From NCBI GenBank assembly GCA_964019135.1, contig OZ025248.1, positions 50,895,670-50,959,669 of the forward strand: 64,000 nt of DNA. Reading direction: 5' to 3'. Positions within the stretch are counted from its first letter, which is position 1. Every line of letters starts with the position of its first letter. Shown here piece by piece: positions 12,040-24,504 of this stretch. The translations under genes and the position numbers were made by a program. The notes beneath the pieces are model-generated. The model was not told where the DNA came from. It saw nothing but the letters and a program-made list of their open reading frames with translations, and ran no database searches. The stretch comes from Arenicola marina. Its lineage: Eukaryota > Annelida > Polychaeta > Arenicolidae.

Positions 12040-12235
12040 GCCTCCCGGGTGAAGTAGTGGCTGGCGCACCAGACCGCATGTCAATAGGTCCGGGGTCCGA
12101 ATTCGGGCCCGGGCACCAAATCTGGGGCATGTTTTACTCCCGGTTTTATCTATGCATCCTTTATCGTCTCGGGAGGTTCATTGCCCCAGTTTAGCCGTTG
12201 AGTGTGCAAAGGAGGCCTAAGGCTAAGCATTGGAA
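12040..12235 (+). mobile_element. Full-length tRNA-derived SINE (diverged copy)
   Basis: Aligns end to end with the SINE at 58707-58896 (opposite strand). It begins GCCTCCCGGGTG and has an A-box-like AGTAGTGGCTGGCGC. Next come CAATAGGTCC and a degraded B box GGGTCCGAATTCGGGC. The shared body follows with TCTGGGGCATGTTTTA, CGTCTCGGGAGGTTCATTG, CCCAGTTTAGCC and GTGTGCAAA, ending GGCCTAAGG. No target-site duplication can be recognised, so the copy is older. Transcription would be by RNA polymerase III from the internal boxes, and mobilisation by a partner LINE. Confidence 0.85.
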
Positions 12236-12239
12236 GAAA

Positions 12240-13370
12240 CCAATTCATGTCATTCTGTTTATAGAGGCTCTACTGTAATCACCTGAGAATACAGGCTGAC
12301 GTTCATTATGCATTTTATCTACTGATTACTCATATCCACACACATGTGAAATATGTCTGAATGACGAGGCTTACTATGAAATAACAATATATAGGAAATG
12401 AAAATTCCATATTGTAACTAATACCCGATTAGGCAAAACAGCAAACCACACGACTAATAGACGAGCAATATAGCTCCTGCTGTTGGCAGTCTTATAACAT
12501 TAGCAGTCTGAATTTGTCCATCGGCCCCTAGATATGCTTATTAGCATGTTGTGGTTGGTTTCCGCAGTGCGGGGTAGACCGCCATTACATAAAGAGTCTC
12601 AGACAGGTGCGTATGATCAACACCGCCCAGGGCATATGTACTCATCTCCGTTACTAAGGAGACAGGTGCCGTGCGTGACGTAGTGTCTAGAAACCCAGAC
12701 GCCGCGCATCTGTCGATTTCACATGCGGAACTGAAGTGACCTTGGTACCAATTTGGGCTTCACGGCACTGACTGACTGACTGACCATGGCGTAGATGTCA
12801 TATGGCTGATCAATTTATGTCTATGAGCGATCTTTAGATCACTTTAGTGAACGAGGTAAAAAAACGAAGAATGTTTCTTTTTTAGCTCGACGTTATCTGG
12901 CCATTATCTGGCCATTATCTGGCGATTCCGAAGGTCGATCTGGCCTGAGGTTGTTAAGGTGGCGCGAACAGCATCTTTCACCCCCTATGTAAATACCATT
13001 CAACTATTTTTTTCACAATACATGTAAGCTTAGTTGGACATATATACTATTTTTTAAGAACAATATTAAAGAGTATATAATGCCTTCCCGTAGCATACCG
13101 TCAATTAAGCGGTAAACGAATTAAGAGCGACGTGCTAATGACGGAGTGCACAAGAACGCCACCTTTTCCAGTAAGCTTATATACCTTTGCGGAAACATCG
13201 CTGATAAAATATACATATAACAATATTAATGCTGCTATGTTAAACATGAAGTGGTTACTTATTGCAACATGGGCACCAATGCGCCATTTCCACTAGAAAT
13301 ATGATGTAAAGCTGTTCAATTGTCTGATGCAGCATAAGGTCGTTTTAGGGCGAACCATCGTCTCAGCATA
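12240..13370. other. Non-coding; 13-bp triplet repeat
   Basis: Contains three copies of ATTATCTGGCC-type 13-mers at about 12892-12925 and a short GACT run near 12768-12783. Otherwise AT-rich with nothing recognised. Confidence 0.5.
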
Positions 13371-13373
13371 GCT

Positions 13374-13471
13374 CACGTGTGACTCACGCCTACCAATCTA
13401 CTTTATTTTTCTTTCGTGGGCTCTAACATGGAAGATGGAGCCAGCATAGATACCGTTGATGTAACATTTTG
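13374..13471 (+). promoter_or_regulatory. Candidate promoter with fused E-box/AP-1 site and CCAAT
   Basis: CACGTG (13374-13379) is directly followed by TGACTCA (13380-13386, a perfect AP-1 site). A CCAAT pentamer lies at 13393-13397 and an ATG at 13428 (context AACATGG). The frame from this ATG runs 14 codons (MEDGASIDTVDVTF) to a stop, so it would need to splice. Speculative. Confidence 0.2.
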
Positions 13472-14230
13472 ATGAGTATTGTTGGCAATGTTGATATTCT
13501 CGCCGGCTGGTTTCAATAGTATTATGTTACCAGTATAAGTCAGGCAGCCAGCCTACAATATGTTATTTATTCCTTTACACTCCGTTATGGTATTATCAAG
13601 CCGAAATAACCGCATTTGGTTTTTGCATTTTTTCTACAAGTTTCTGATCGAAAGACCAAATCAACTACTAGCGATCTGTGTACGAATGGTTTTAGCAATA
13701 GACACGCTCAGTGTCAAACTAATTTTCCAGATCTATGCGACCAACCCGCCGTGAATTGAGTCACAACGGGATTATTAACGTCGCATTCATTTCATAAACC
13801 AATCACAGAACCATCTCCTTGCCATAGCGACAAAACTGGGTGGTCTGCCAAAACATGGCAACATTTCTAGCCGTTACGACTAGAATGGCGAGACTGAGCA
13901 CGAGAACGCCATCCAATTTCCACGCCACTGCCACTCAGTCATGGCTTTCTGGTCTGTCAGTGATTTTTTGTTAACTAAAAGGGTAGTGGAGCACGATATA
14001 AAACTTCGATCTTATTCACTGGTCATAAAACTTTGCATGCTGACTTCGGTGCAAATGAGCGCCATATCCAACAGCCCCAAAAAAGCACAGCATTTGCTTT
14101 TTTTTCTCACTAATTGTCGTCGCAATTGAAGAAAAAAAAACACACGGTGGATAGGGAACGCCATGGCGGGGGGGTTGGGGTATGGGATAATAAATCTGGA
14201 ACCGTCGTCCGAAGTGAAGCATGGTACGAC
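13472..14230. other. Non-coding, nothing recognised
   Basis: Unique sequence; short open frames only. Confidence 0.4.
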
Positions 14231-14234
14231 CTGT

Positions 14235-14263
14235 CACGTGGTCTTGGTCACTTCGATCACGTG
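14235..14263. promoter_or_regulatory. Pair of CACGTG E-boxes
   Basis: GTCACGTGG (core 14235-14240) and ATCACGTGC (core 14258-14263) are 23 bp apart, with a further ATCACGT just after. TCACGTG is the class bound by USF/MITF/TFE-type bHLH-zip factors. No gene start is evident. Confidence 0.3.
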
Positions 14264-14269
14264 CAGATC

Positions 14270-17200
14270 ACGTACTTGTTCTCGTTTACCGAGTCTCGCG
14301 TATTTTCATAACCAAACATGCAGTCCAGATATCAGTTTTACGAGCAAAGCGTGATCCACTGAGACCACGAGGGAGACTGCTAGGATAAAGTTGACATGTA
14401 GATGGTTAGCATCGCTTGTAATGTTGATGTTTCTAATATATAGAGGAGACTATATGAGCAGGACCACATTCAAATTGAGACATAAAATAATGCAGATATA
14501 TAATACATTAGTCAGCATTATCAAACATTAATGTATTCCAGCACAGCACAGCCCGACAGAAAAGTTGGAGATGCTTAGAACAGATACCGACCGACCTTAT
14601 CGGTGAAATCGAAATTAAACATGTCCACTGCGGCCAACAATTTGCCCCGAGGGTCCTGTTCGGCAGATACACGTATAATGACTTTCAAAATATTTGCAGA
14701 CATGTAATAGATACATTGTCTAAATGTGCTGGTATTAGCCTAAATGCATCCGTTATGGTATCTACTGCCATGGTTGTTAACGGGCAAAACACGGCAACGA
14801 GACCCTGAGTTTTTTTACACGTAATTCCCACACGAGAAGCACCAAATCCTTCATTCAGTGCGCACTATAATGCTTGTGTTTAGGCAATGAGCTTACCTTT
14901 TTTTATAATTAATTCACCACAGCTGGAGATTTACGCGAGAAGTGATCTATGTACCTTTCTGTCCTAATCATATTGGACGATAAAAGAAATGGTTTTAATT
15001 AAAGGGTTTGAAATGAGGCAGGCGGTTCTGTCACATATGAGTCGTGGTGCCATGGTAGATTAGCTGCCCCAGCGCAGGACACCATATCACACACTATGTT
15101 TTATATATATGCCCCAACCCCCTCGTCGTAGAGTACACCGCCCAGCCATCCCGATGATCCAATAACGTAGTGGAGACATCAGACACGCCTGTGGCGTCAC
15201 AGCTTCAACCCAGCCGACGTCGACGTCCCTTGTGTGACAGATGACATTAGGCAGTGTTATTGGACATCGCGGTTTCTGTTTTTATTGCTGGAGGAATGTT
15301 TTACCTGAGAAGGTGGACCATGACAGGTAATCTATATACTGCTCATGTGGGAGAGGAGGAGGGCAGGCCGAGGAAGGGTGTTGAAGGGAGGTTCGGGGGG
15401 GGGGGGGGCGTCTGTTGTGTGATGTGATAACGAACAATACTTGATATGAGAGCCATAGAGAGGGCGGGCGGGGAGCTGGGGGGGGGGGGGGCGAAGGAGA
15501 CACTTCCACGCAGGGCTAAACAATGGGGCGCCATATGGCTCTATGTTACAGAGCCAAATGTCCCGCACGTGGCGGGGGCTCGGGTCAGAGGGTCACCCCC
15601 TGCAATGGCGCCAATTCACGCCATTGATTCAGAAAAATGGAAGAGGGAAAGTCAATATTTCCGGAAATTTCGGCTTAGTTATTACAGCATAAGCGCAACA
15701 CACTGTGGCTCCACGTGCCAGCCATTAGCCCAGGGCCCAAGGGTTAGAGCCCGAAGGTCACTAAATGGGTCTGAAGGTCATGTCTTTGACGTCGACACCA
15801 AGGACACTTCAATTAACTATAGTAGTCATTGTTGTGTAAAACATCAGAACACAGGGTAAGCGAGACCGGACACTAGCACTGTGAGTCAGCATTGGGCAGC
15901 AGCGGCAACAGGACATTGGGGGATGTTTTATGGGGGCTCATGAAAAGGGGAGAACAGTTATGACGCCGGCATGAATTCACCTTCATAGCGCCATAACTTG
16001 TTGGCGGATGGTGCTGAACGATAAAAAAAGGATGATTTCAAAGGGACCCACTCTTACGTATTGTACCAAGGGAATGTGTTACTATCGAATAGATCAATAT
16101 GTCTTAATGAGTAGGTAACTAAGCTCATGCACACACATTATGAGACAGCTAGAAAAGAACGTCTACCAATTACAATGCGTCATACAGCCCTGTGCCAGCG
16201 ATAAGGAATACGGACGCGATATAAATATCATATTGCCAATATGATAAATTAACATTGTTTAGAGCTAATTGGTATCCCAGTTGTTTCCTACCGGAAGCTC
16301 CTTCCTGGCATGTGCCCATCTCGCTGCCCACGGTCAACCATATAACCAGGGTGCTGCCCCGGAGGAACCAAGCTTACCACGGCGGATGAGTGTATTCAGT
16401 CCACGTACGACTGAAGATTGTCACAGTCACACAAATCTGCGAGAATCCGTCTGATTAAGAGGCCGTGGCTGGGGTGGCGTGTTGCAGGGGAAGGGTAGGT
16501 TATCGGGGTCATGGGCGCAATGGGGGGTCAGTCAAGGTCACTGGCCTTCTAGCGTGAACTGGTTACAGAGAAACCCACCAGGGAAGCTCCATCAAATAGA
16601 CCAGAAACGTTCCCGGACAGGAATTTGTATTGGCGCAATTTCTACCATCATGTCACGTTTTTGTTTGAGCCACCGTCTAGCTCATGCCAACTTTGACGAA
16701 CACGTTCAGACGTGAGATATAGATATGAAATACATTGCCAGAATCAATATCTTCTCAGAATAATGTACTTGAACTGAAACTGTTTTTAATTCTTATTTTG
16801 TGCATTCTACAGCATTGCCTGTTTATATTACTAAGAGTAATCCTGCTACTGTTGGGAGATGCACACGATCATGTTAAAGCTCCAATCATCCCCCGTTGCT
16901 GGATCAACATTAAAGTAACACATGATTGCAGGATCATACATGCCATTTCACGTGGCGTTGGAGTGACTGTACTGTGTGGTTCTCGTGCGTTCTTCCCAAT
17001 TCAATTCAATTGCACCTTTTTCTGGAGAACCAACCGCTGCTTCGCGTTCGTGCGTTCGGACAAAAAAATAGCGTCGGTGTTTAACATGAAAGCTGGAGCC
17101 GTTAAAAGGGCTAATGGCTGCATGTGTGGGTGCCCCTCCTGCTTTCCATCCTGGCGATCACTCCAGCTAGCAGGGTTACAAGGCCGCCCGCCAACACCCG

Positions 17201-18015
17201 GCCGTCCTTCCGCCTTCTGGATCATCACGGATACGAACGGCCACGACTTTAATCGCGTCCTGGATCCATTTAACCATTACCCGGACAGATAACCCATCCC
17301 GACCTTGAGACGTCAGACAAAAACTGAATCCAGACACGACACTCGTAAGTAGCGTAATGAAGCCTCGCTGTTCCGGGACGGACCATTAGTGGAGGGGTTC
17401 TGGAGCTGGATCTCCAGCGATCTGGATTTGCTTTGTAATGAGCCGATTTGAACAGGAACAAACTGGGCCGGGATTCTCGGAGGAGTTTTGGATTAAATAT
17501 CTGAACCTCGTTCAGGACGCGATTGCGTGCTCTAACGTTCAGGGTGATGTTTACTGGTAGTGCCATTGGATTATCTCTCCTGACCAGGTCACTGTGATGG
17601 GTACGGGCGTAAGGAGCACACGACTGATCCAGACCAGTACTGCAGACCTGGAGCGCGGCGGGCTGCGGCAGGCTGTGGTAGGCCCTGTCTGTTTAATGGT
17701 GTGATTAGTGACACGTATAAGTGCAAGACACGGGTTCCCAGCGGCTATGACACGTGGCATCTCGTCATTAAAGTGACAACTGGGTTGCCTAGCTCTGATC
17801 AAGGCTGCCGTCCTCTCATCACGAAAACGCCGCCAACGGATATCCTAAGCATCCCGCCAGCGTCAAGGTTTGAATACCCCAGGACCCAAAGTTTCCACAA
17901 AAACGTAAAAAAACGTTATGAGCCATACAAAGACTTATATCCGGTGTTTCTTATTTCAACAGATAAGATTACCAACATATATGTCACTCCCCAAAAGTGA
18001 TCGGAACGAATGGTC
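14270..18015. other. Long unique stretch with no supportable gene
   Basis: The G-rich piece at 15380-15500 holds two 14-nt G runs (15395-15408 and 15478-15491). The longest frame, 16735-17292 (185 codons), lacks an ATG start and any recognisable domain, and is about the longest expected by chance in 64 kb. Overlapping frames at 17270-17802 on the - strand were also inspected without recognition. Confidence 0.4.
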
Positions 18016-18019
18016 GTTT

Positions 18020-18066
18020 AAATAGGCGTTTTAGACCACCTTTGTGCACAGATGGACTAAATAGGA
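18020..18066 (-). mobile_element. SINE 3'-tail fragment
   Basis: On the - strand GTTCCT, ATTTAGTCCATC, TGTGCACAAAGGTGG and TCTAAAACGCC match the tail of the window's SINE in order. The tRNA head is absent, so this is a 5'-truncated copy. Confidence 0.6.
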
Positions 18067-18069
18067 ACT

Positions 18070-19255
18070 AGGCACAAGTCACATTTTAGAACTGACAACA
18101 AGACGCTATTCGAAAGCAACTGCTGTATATAAAGGTACAGTGCGAAAGGGTTAACATACAGATCTCTTCAGGCATCAGTAGCAGCCACTGAGGGGTTAAT
18201 GTAATATCTGGGCTCATAATGGTCGTAAAGGTGTTCTCGCGTCCGGTTTGCGGCAGTCGGGCGCAGAGCCCCATGATCGTAGCGGGGGCGTGAGAAAGGG
18301 ACCGATGAGGGGGGGGGGGGGGGGTGTGGGGTGGTGGTAGTCGAGGAGTGAGAGGTGGGTGCCATGGTAGCAGCGAAAGGTGTAATAGCTGAGGCTACGC
18401 TCACTGCCCCGGGCGTAATATCGCATCCAGATGGACATTATGGGGAGAGCGGGAGGGGGTGGGATGGGGTGGGAGGGGTGTAATACTGACCATTGTATGT
18501 GGCGGGTGGGTACTGTGGGTGTCGTGAGCCGTGGTAACGGCGACTGGTTGCTAAGGGCGCGGCGGTTGTAGGACGGGAGTGACCTGGGATACTCGGGGAT
18601 ATAGGCGGCCGGGGGGGGAGGGGGGAGGGTTAATTGAGGGCGGACGGGACGTGTGGGAGGACGGATAGGCAGGGCGATGAGTGTATAGAACTGGGCTGGT
18701 GAGTGTCATGCCGACCTGCCCGCCGCTGTTATCAACCGGCATCAAGCCGTGCAACAGCCAGAAGCTCCCTCCATAACATCCAGTCATTGCATCAAATGAA
18801 TCCAACTCAACAACCAATTCAAGGCATAAAAGAAGCGGTAAATGCAATGTCCGGAGCTGTGGGTATTAGCGCGTGAATCGTCAAGATGCCATCACGCAAC
18901 AAACAAGCTAGACGAAAGCGTTGAATATATTATGCAAAGAAAAATAGAACAGGATAGACAAGATCACAGCTGGGTCTTTGCACGGTGCACCCTATCACAA
19001 AGGCATTGACATCACCCCAAACCTTTTCTTTTCAACGTCTTTGCGGCGAGGACAAGACGGTTTTCTAGACTGTGGCAGTAGTCAGATGGTATCAGTCGGA
19101 AGACCTCCACACGCCCGCACTCACATCCCACCCCCTCCCTCCATGTCCCCGCTCGCCCACACCCCTGTTACCATGACCACTGTCGGACGGACCCGGGCGT
19201 AGATGACACCATTTTAATGACCGGCTCAGCCCTGCTCAAACTGGTTCCAAATGAG
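18070..19255. other. Non-coding, G-rich in the middle
   Basis: A 16-nt G run lies at 18309-18324 and G-rich DNA continues to about 18690. No gene was seen. Confidence 0.5.
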
Positions 19256-19860
19256 AGTTGAGATGGCTTGGGTACAGGGTGGGGTGGAGTTCGGTTGGGG
19301 GTGGCCTGCGTGTATGTGTTTGTGTGTGTGTGGGAGGGGGTGGGCCAAAAGTGGTATGGAAGGTTGTGGTGTGGGGTGTTGCATACCGTCATGAGTTGGT
19401 TTCTGATGACGGGCTGGTGTTTAGGGCTGGGCGTCAGGGTGGTGGCGCGTGCTGTGTGTGTGTGTGGGAGGGGGGGGGGGGTGATGCAGTGGGTGGCCAT
19501 TACAATCGGCCATCATTCCATTGCCTCGCTAATCAGATTAAGTCTCCCTACTCCACTCCCCCGTATCACCATCACTCACGGTCCCTACTAAAATTACCTC
19601 CCATGACCCCGTCCACTGCAACCTCCTGTCATATACCCCCCGCACTACACCCCCCCCCCACCCACACATCCCTCTCTTTCACCCCACTAACCCCACCACT
19701 CCACCCACACATCCCCCACACACCAAACAACCAATCCAGCTAACGGGCTCGCGTTAATGTTTCACGCTCACGATGACCACGACCGCCCCCCTCCCTACTC
19801 CTAATGCACTACCCCCCCCCCAATCCACCACCTCTTTCACGCTCCCTCCCTCTCCCACCC
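19256..19860. other. Paired G/T-rich and C/A-rich blocks
   Basis: 19256-19500 is G/T-rich on the + strand and 19560-19860 is C/A-rich, so the base skew flips within 600 bp just before the large 39-bp array. Open frames here are low-complexity. Confidence 0.6.
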
Positions 19861-20016
19861 CCAAGTTCTCATTAGCTGGAGCCAGGACTGACCTCTGACC
19901 ACGAGAGGACCCAGGCATGTACAGGCGAGGGCTCGCTGTCAACGCGAGGCCGATTAGGGGATGCGATGTCATGAATTATGGACCGCCATAGATCGTCTTG
20001 AGCAGCCAGAGGGCAG

Positions 20017-23000
20017 CTTACCAATGACATGGTGTCTGGTACAGAGAGAGGAGAGCTTACCAATGACATGGTGTATGGCACAGGGAGAGGAGAGCTTACC
20101 AATGACATGGTGTATGGCACAGGGAGAGGAGAGCTTACCAATGACATGGTGTATGGCACAGGGAGAGGAGAGCTTACCAATGACATGGTGTATGGCACAG
20201 GGAGAGGAGAGCTTAGCAATGACATGGTGTATGGCACAGGGAGAGGAGAGCTTACCAATGAAATGGTGTATGGTACAGGGAGAGGAGAGCTTACCTATGA
20301 CATGGTGTATGGTACAGGGAGAGGAGAGCTAACCAATGACATAGTGTATGGTACAGGGAGAGGAGAGCTTATCAATGACATGGTGTATGGCACAGGGAGA
20401 GGAGAGCCTACCTATGACAGGGTGTATGGTACAGGGAGAGGAGAGCTTACCTATGACATGGTGTATGGTACAGGGAGAGGAGAGCTTACCAATGACATGG
20501 TGTATGGTACAGGGAGAGGAGAGCTTACCAATGACATGGTGTATGGTACAGGGAGAGGAGAGCTTACCAATGACATGGTGTATGGTACAGGGAGAGGAGA
20601 GCTTACCAATGACATGGTGTATGGTACAGGGAGAGGAGAGCTTACCTATGACATGGTGTATGGTACAGGGAGAGGGCAGCTTACCTATGACATGGTGTAT
20701 GGTACAGGGAGAGGAGAGCTTACCTATGACATGGTGTATGGTACAGGGAGAGGAGAACTTACCAATGACATGGTGTATGGTACAGGGAGAGGAGAGCTTA
20801 CCTATGACATGGTGTATGGTACAGGGAGAGGGCAGCTTACCTATGACATGGTGTATGGTACAGGGAGAGGAGAGTTTACCAATGACATGGTGTATGGTAC
20901 AGGGAGAGGAGAGCTTACCAATGACATGGTGTATGGTACAGGGAGAGAAGAGCTTACCAATGACATGGTGTATGGTACAGGGAGAGGAGAGCTTACCTAT
21001 GACATGGTGTATGGTACAGGGAGAGGAGAGCTTACCTATGACAGGGTGTATGGTACAGGGAGAGGAGAGCTTACCTATGACATGGTGTATGGTACAGGGA
21101 GAGGAGAGCTTACCTATGACAGGGTGTATGGTACAGGGAGAGGAGAGCTTACCTATGACATGGTGTATGGTACAGGGAGAGGAGAGCTTACCTATGACAT
21201 GGTGTATGGTACAGGGAGAGGAGAGCTTACCTATGACATGGTGTATGGTACAGGGAGAGGAGAGCTTACCAATGACATGGTGTATGGTACAGGGAGAGGA
21301 GAGCTTACCAATGACATGGTGTATGGTACAGGGAGAGGAGAGCTTACCTATGACATGGTGTATGGTACAGGGAGAGGAGAGCTTACCAATGACATGGTGT
21401 ATGGTACAGGGAGAGGGCAGCTTACCAATGACACGGTGTATGGTACAGGGAGCGGAAAGCTTACCAATGACATGGTGTATGGTACAGGGAGAGGAGAGCT
21501 TACCAATGACATGGTGTATGGTACAGGGAGAGGAGAGCTTACCAATGACATGGTGTATGGTACAGGGAGAGGAGAGCTTACCAATGACATGGTGTATGGT
21601 ACAGGGAGAGGAGAGCTTACCTATGACATGGTGTATGGTACAGGGAGAGGAGAGCTTACCTATGACATGGTGTATGGTACAGGGAGAGGGGAGCTTACCA
21701 ATGACACGGTGTATGGTACAGGGGGAGGAAAGCTTACCAATGACATGGTGTATGGTACAGGGAGAGGAGAGCTTACCAATGACATGGTGTATGGTACAGG
21801 GAGAGGAGAGCTTACCAATGACATGGTGTATGGTACAGGGAGAGGAGAGCTTACCTATGACATGGTGTATGGTACAGGGAGAGGAGAGCTTACCTATGAC
21901 ATGGTGTATGGTACAGGGAGAGGGCAGCTTACCAATGACACGGTGTATGGTACAGGGAGAGGAGAGCTTACCAATGACATGGTGTATGGTACAGGGAGAG
22001 GAGAACTTACCAATGACATGGTGTATGGTACAGGGAGAGGAGAGCTTACCAATGACATGGTGTATGGTACAGGGAGAGGAGAGCTTACCAATGACATGGT
22101 GTATGGTACAGGGAGGGGAGAGCTTACCTATGACAGGGTGTATGGTACAGGGAGAGGAGAGCTTACCTATGACATGGTGTATGGTAGAGGGAGAGGAGAG
22201 CTTACCTATGACATGGTGTATGGTACAGGGAGAGGAGAGCTTACCAATGACATGGTGTATGGTACAGGGAGAGGAGAGCTTACCAATGACATGGTGTATG
22301 GTACAGGGAGAGGAGAGCTTACCAATGACATGGTGTATGGTACAGGGAGAGGAGAGCTTACCTATGACATGGTGTATGGTACAGGGAGAGGAGAGCTTAC
22401 CTATGACATGGTGTATGGTACAGGGAGAGGGCAGCTTACCAATGACATGGTGTATGGTACAGGGAGAGGAAAGCCTACCAATGACATGGTGTATGGTACA
22501 GGAAGAGGAGAGCTTACCAATGACATGGTGTATGGTACAGGGAGAAGAGAGCTTACCAATGACATGGTGTATGGTACAGGGAGAGGGCAGCTTACCAATG
22601 ACACGGTGTATGGTACAGGGAGAGGGCAGCTTACCAATGACACGGTGTATGGTACAGGGAGAGGAAAGCTTACCAATGACATGGTGTATGGTACAGGGAG
22701 AGGAGAGCTTACCAATGACATGGTGTATGGTACAGGGAGAGGAGAGCTTACCTATGACATGGTGTATGGTACAGGGAGAGGAGAGCTTACCTATGACATG
22801 GTGTATGGTACAGGGAGAGGAGAGCTTACCTATGACATGGTGTATGGTGCAGGGAGAGGAGAGCTTACCAATGACATGGTGTATGGTACAGGGAGAGGAG
22901 AGCCTACCTATGACATGGTGTATGGTACAGGGAGAGGAGAGCTTACCTATGACAGGGTGTATGGTACAGGGAGAGGAGAGCTTACCAATGACATGGTGCA

Positions 23001-23717
23001 TGATACAGGGAGAGGAGAGCCTACCTATGACATGGTGTATGGTACAGGGAGAGGAGAGCTTACCTATGACAGGGTGTATGGTACAGGGAGAGGAGAGCTT
23101 ACCTATGACATGGTGTATGGTACAGGGAGTAGAGAGCTTACCTATGACATGGTGTATGGTACAGGGAGAGGAGAGTTTACCAATGACATGGTGTGTGGTA
23201 CAGGGAGAGGAGAGCTTACCTATGACATGGTGTATGGTACAGGGAGAGGAGAGCTAACCAATGACTTAGTGTATGGTACAGGGAGAGGAGAGCTTACGAA
23301 TGACATGGCGTATGGTACAGGGAGAGGAGAGCTTACCAATGACATGGTGTATGGTACAGGGTGAATAGAGCTTACTAATGGCATGGTGTGTGGTACAGGG
23401 AGAGGAGAGCTTACCAATGACATGGTGTGTGGTACAGGGAGAGGAGAGCTTACCAATGACATGGTGTATGGTACAGGGAGAGGAGAGCTTACCAATGACA
23501 TGGTGTATGGTACAGGGAGAGGAGAGCTTACCAATGACTTGGTGTATGGTACAGGGAGAGGGCAGCTTACCAATGACACGGTGTATGGTACAGGGAGAGG
23601 AGAGCTTACCAATGACATGGTGTATGTCACAGGGAAAATAGAGCTTACCAATGACATGGTGTATGGCACAGAGAGAGTAGAGCTAACCTATGGCATGCTG
23701 TGTGGTACAGGGAGATA
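20017..23717. repeat. 39-bp minisatellite array, about 95 copies
   Basis: Units contain GACATGGTGTATGG, a CAGGGAGAGGAGAG block and CTTACC, and tile about 3.7 kb without interruption. Copies differ mainly at a few positions: AAT versus TAT after CTTACC, GGAGAG versus GGGCAG, and ATG versus ACG or AGG. The start-proximal copies carry GGCACA where later ones carry GGTACA. As 39 is a multiple of three and the unit lacks stops in several frames, the array is open in two + frames and on the - strand. The 1,111-codon frame at 20029-23364 (repeating MVYGTGRGELTND) shows mostly amino-acid-changing variation and no sign of selection on one frame. I therefore treat it as a satellite and not a protein. 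On the - strand CTTACC becomes GGTAAG, a splice-donor core. Confidence 0.97.
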
Positions 23718-23719
23718 AC

Positions 23720-24310
23720 TTCCGTATGCGACGCATGGTACGGCGGGGGGAACGAACCAATCTCTTACATTATATGCCAGTGGCCACGGCAGCATGTTTA
23801 GCTGCAGGCCCGGCGTGTGTGTATGTGTCTGTGTGTGGATGGGCAGTGGGGGATGGTTGTTTGAGACGAATACTGGAAGGCCGATACTGGAAGGATATCC
23901 CTCTGATCTAATTACTGATATATATCAAGTCCCTTCGATTTATGGGTGTGTGAAGGTCGTTTGTCCACCGGACCACCGGAGAGGTCATTCAGGCCGGGGA
24001 GAGACACACGTCGGCCGAAGCCTGGCGTGAATGCTGGCCTGTTGATAGCCCACGGAATGACTAACCACCCTGGTAGACATGTACCCCGGCTGGTTCGTCC
24101 GTCCCTTGACCGCTGGCAAACACATAAATCTTGTGACTCATCTGCGCCCGACTGACCAGCTAATAGACTTAATGGCTTCGAGTCGGATCCCGAGTGTCCA
24201 ATAGACAACCTTTGGGCAACCTCGGGTAGAAAAAAATTCATTGTATAAAAGCTTTATATACCGTGTCACATAGGTAAAATATTGAGGCAGGATCGGGTAT
24301 GTTGGCGTTA
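23720..24310. other. Non-coding, nothing recognised
   Basis: Unique sequence with a short GT-rich piece at about 23815-23840. Confidence 0.4.
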
Positions 24311-24314
24311 AAGG

Positions 24315-24500
24315 TCAGCTCAGCCCAGATCTCGTTGGAACAGCAAGATTGTACTTTTGGGCCCCCGTAGCTCCGTGACAGAAGTCGTGTTCCCCGACCT
24401 TCACTGCAGCAGCGGCGGCGGCGGCGGCGGCGGCGGCGGCGTCACGTTCGTTATCGGCAGGGGCACGAGGCATAAATTCCGGGGTTGGCGGTAATCCCAT
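24315..24500 (-). CDS. Candidate short poly-alanine open frame (possible first exon)
   Basis: A 61-codon frame starts at a true ATG with strong context (G at -3, G at +4) and contains about a dozen consecutive alanines encoded by (GCC)n. The stretch before is MGLPPTPEFMPRAPADNERD and the stretch after begins VKVGEHDFCHG. Poly-Ala tracts are common in animal transcription factors, but no DNA-binding or other domain is visible, and no clear donor site ends the exon. The tract could simply be a GCG microsatellite that happens to be open in this frame. Confidence 0.2.
   Translation of the reverse strand: MGLPPTPEFMPRAPADNERDAAAAAAAAAAAAVKVGEHDFCHGATGAQKYNLAVPTRSGLS
24404..24441. repeat. (GCG)n trinucleotide microsatellite
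   Basis: About twelve GCG repeats with a short GCA lead-in, within the poly-Ala frame on the - strand. Confidence 0.9.
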
Positions 24501-24504
24501 GGCC

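Noticed and set aside
16735..17292. 185-codon frame as a gene
   Set aside because: No ATG at the start, no recognised domain, and about the longest length expected by chance in this much sequence.
20029..23364. 1,111-codon open frame with a 13-residue repeat as a giant repeat protein
   Set aside because: The same DNA is open in a second + frame (969 codons) and on the - strand (890 codons). Unit variation is mostly amino-acid-changing. The frame is explained by a stop-free 39-bp period.
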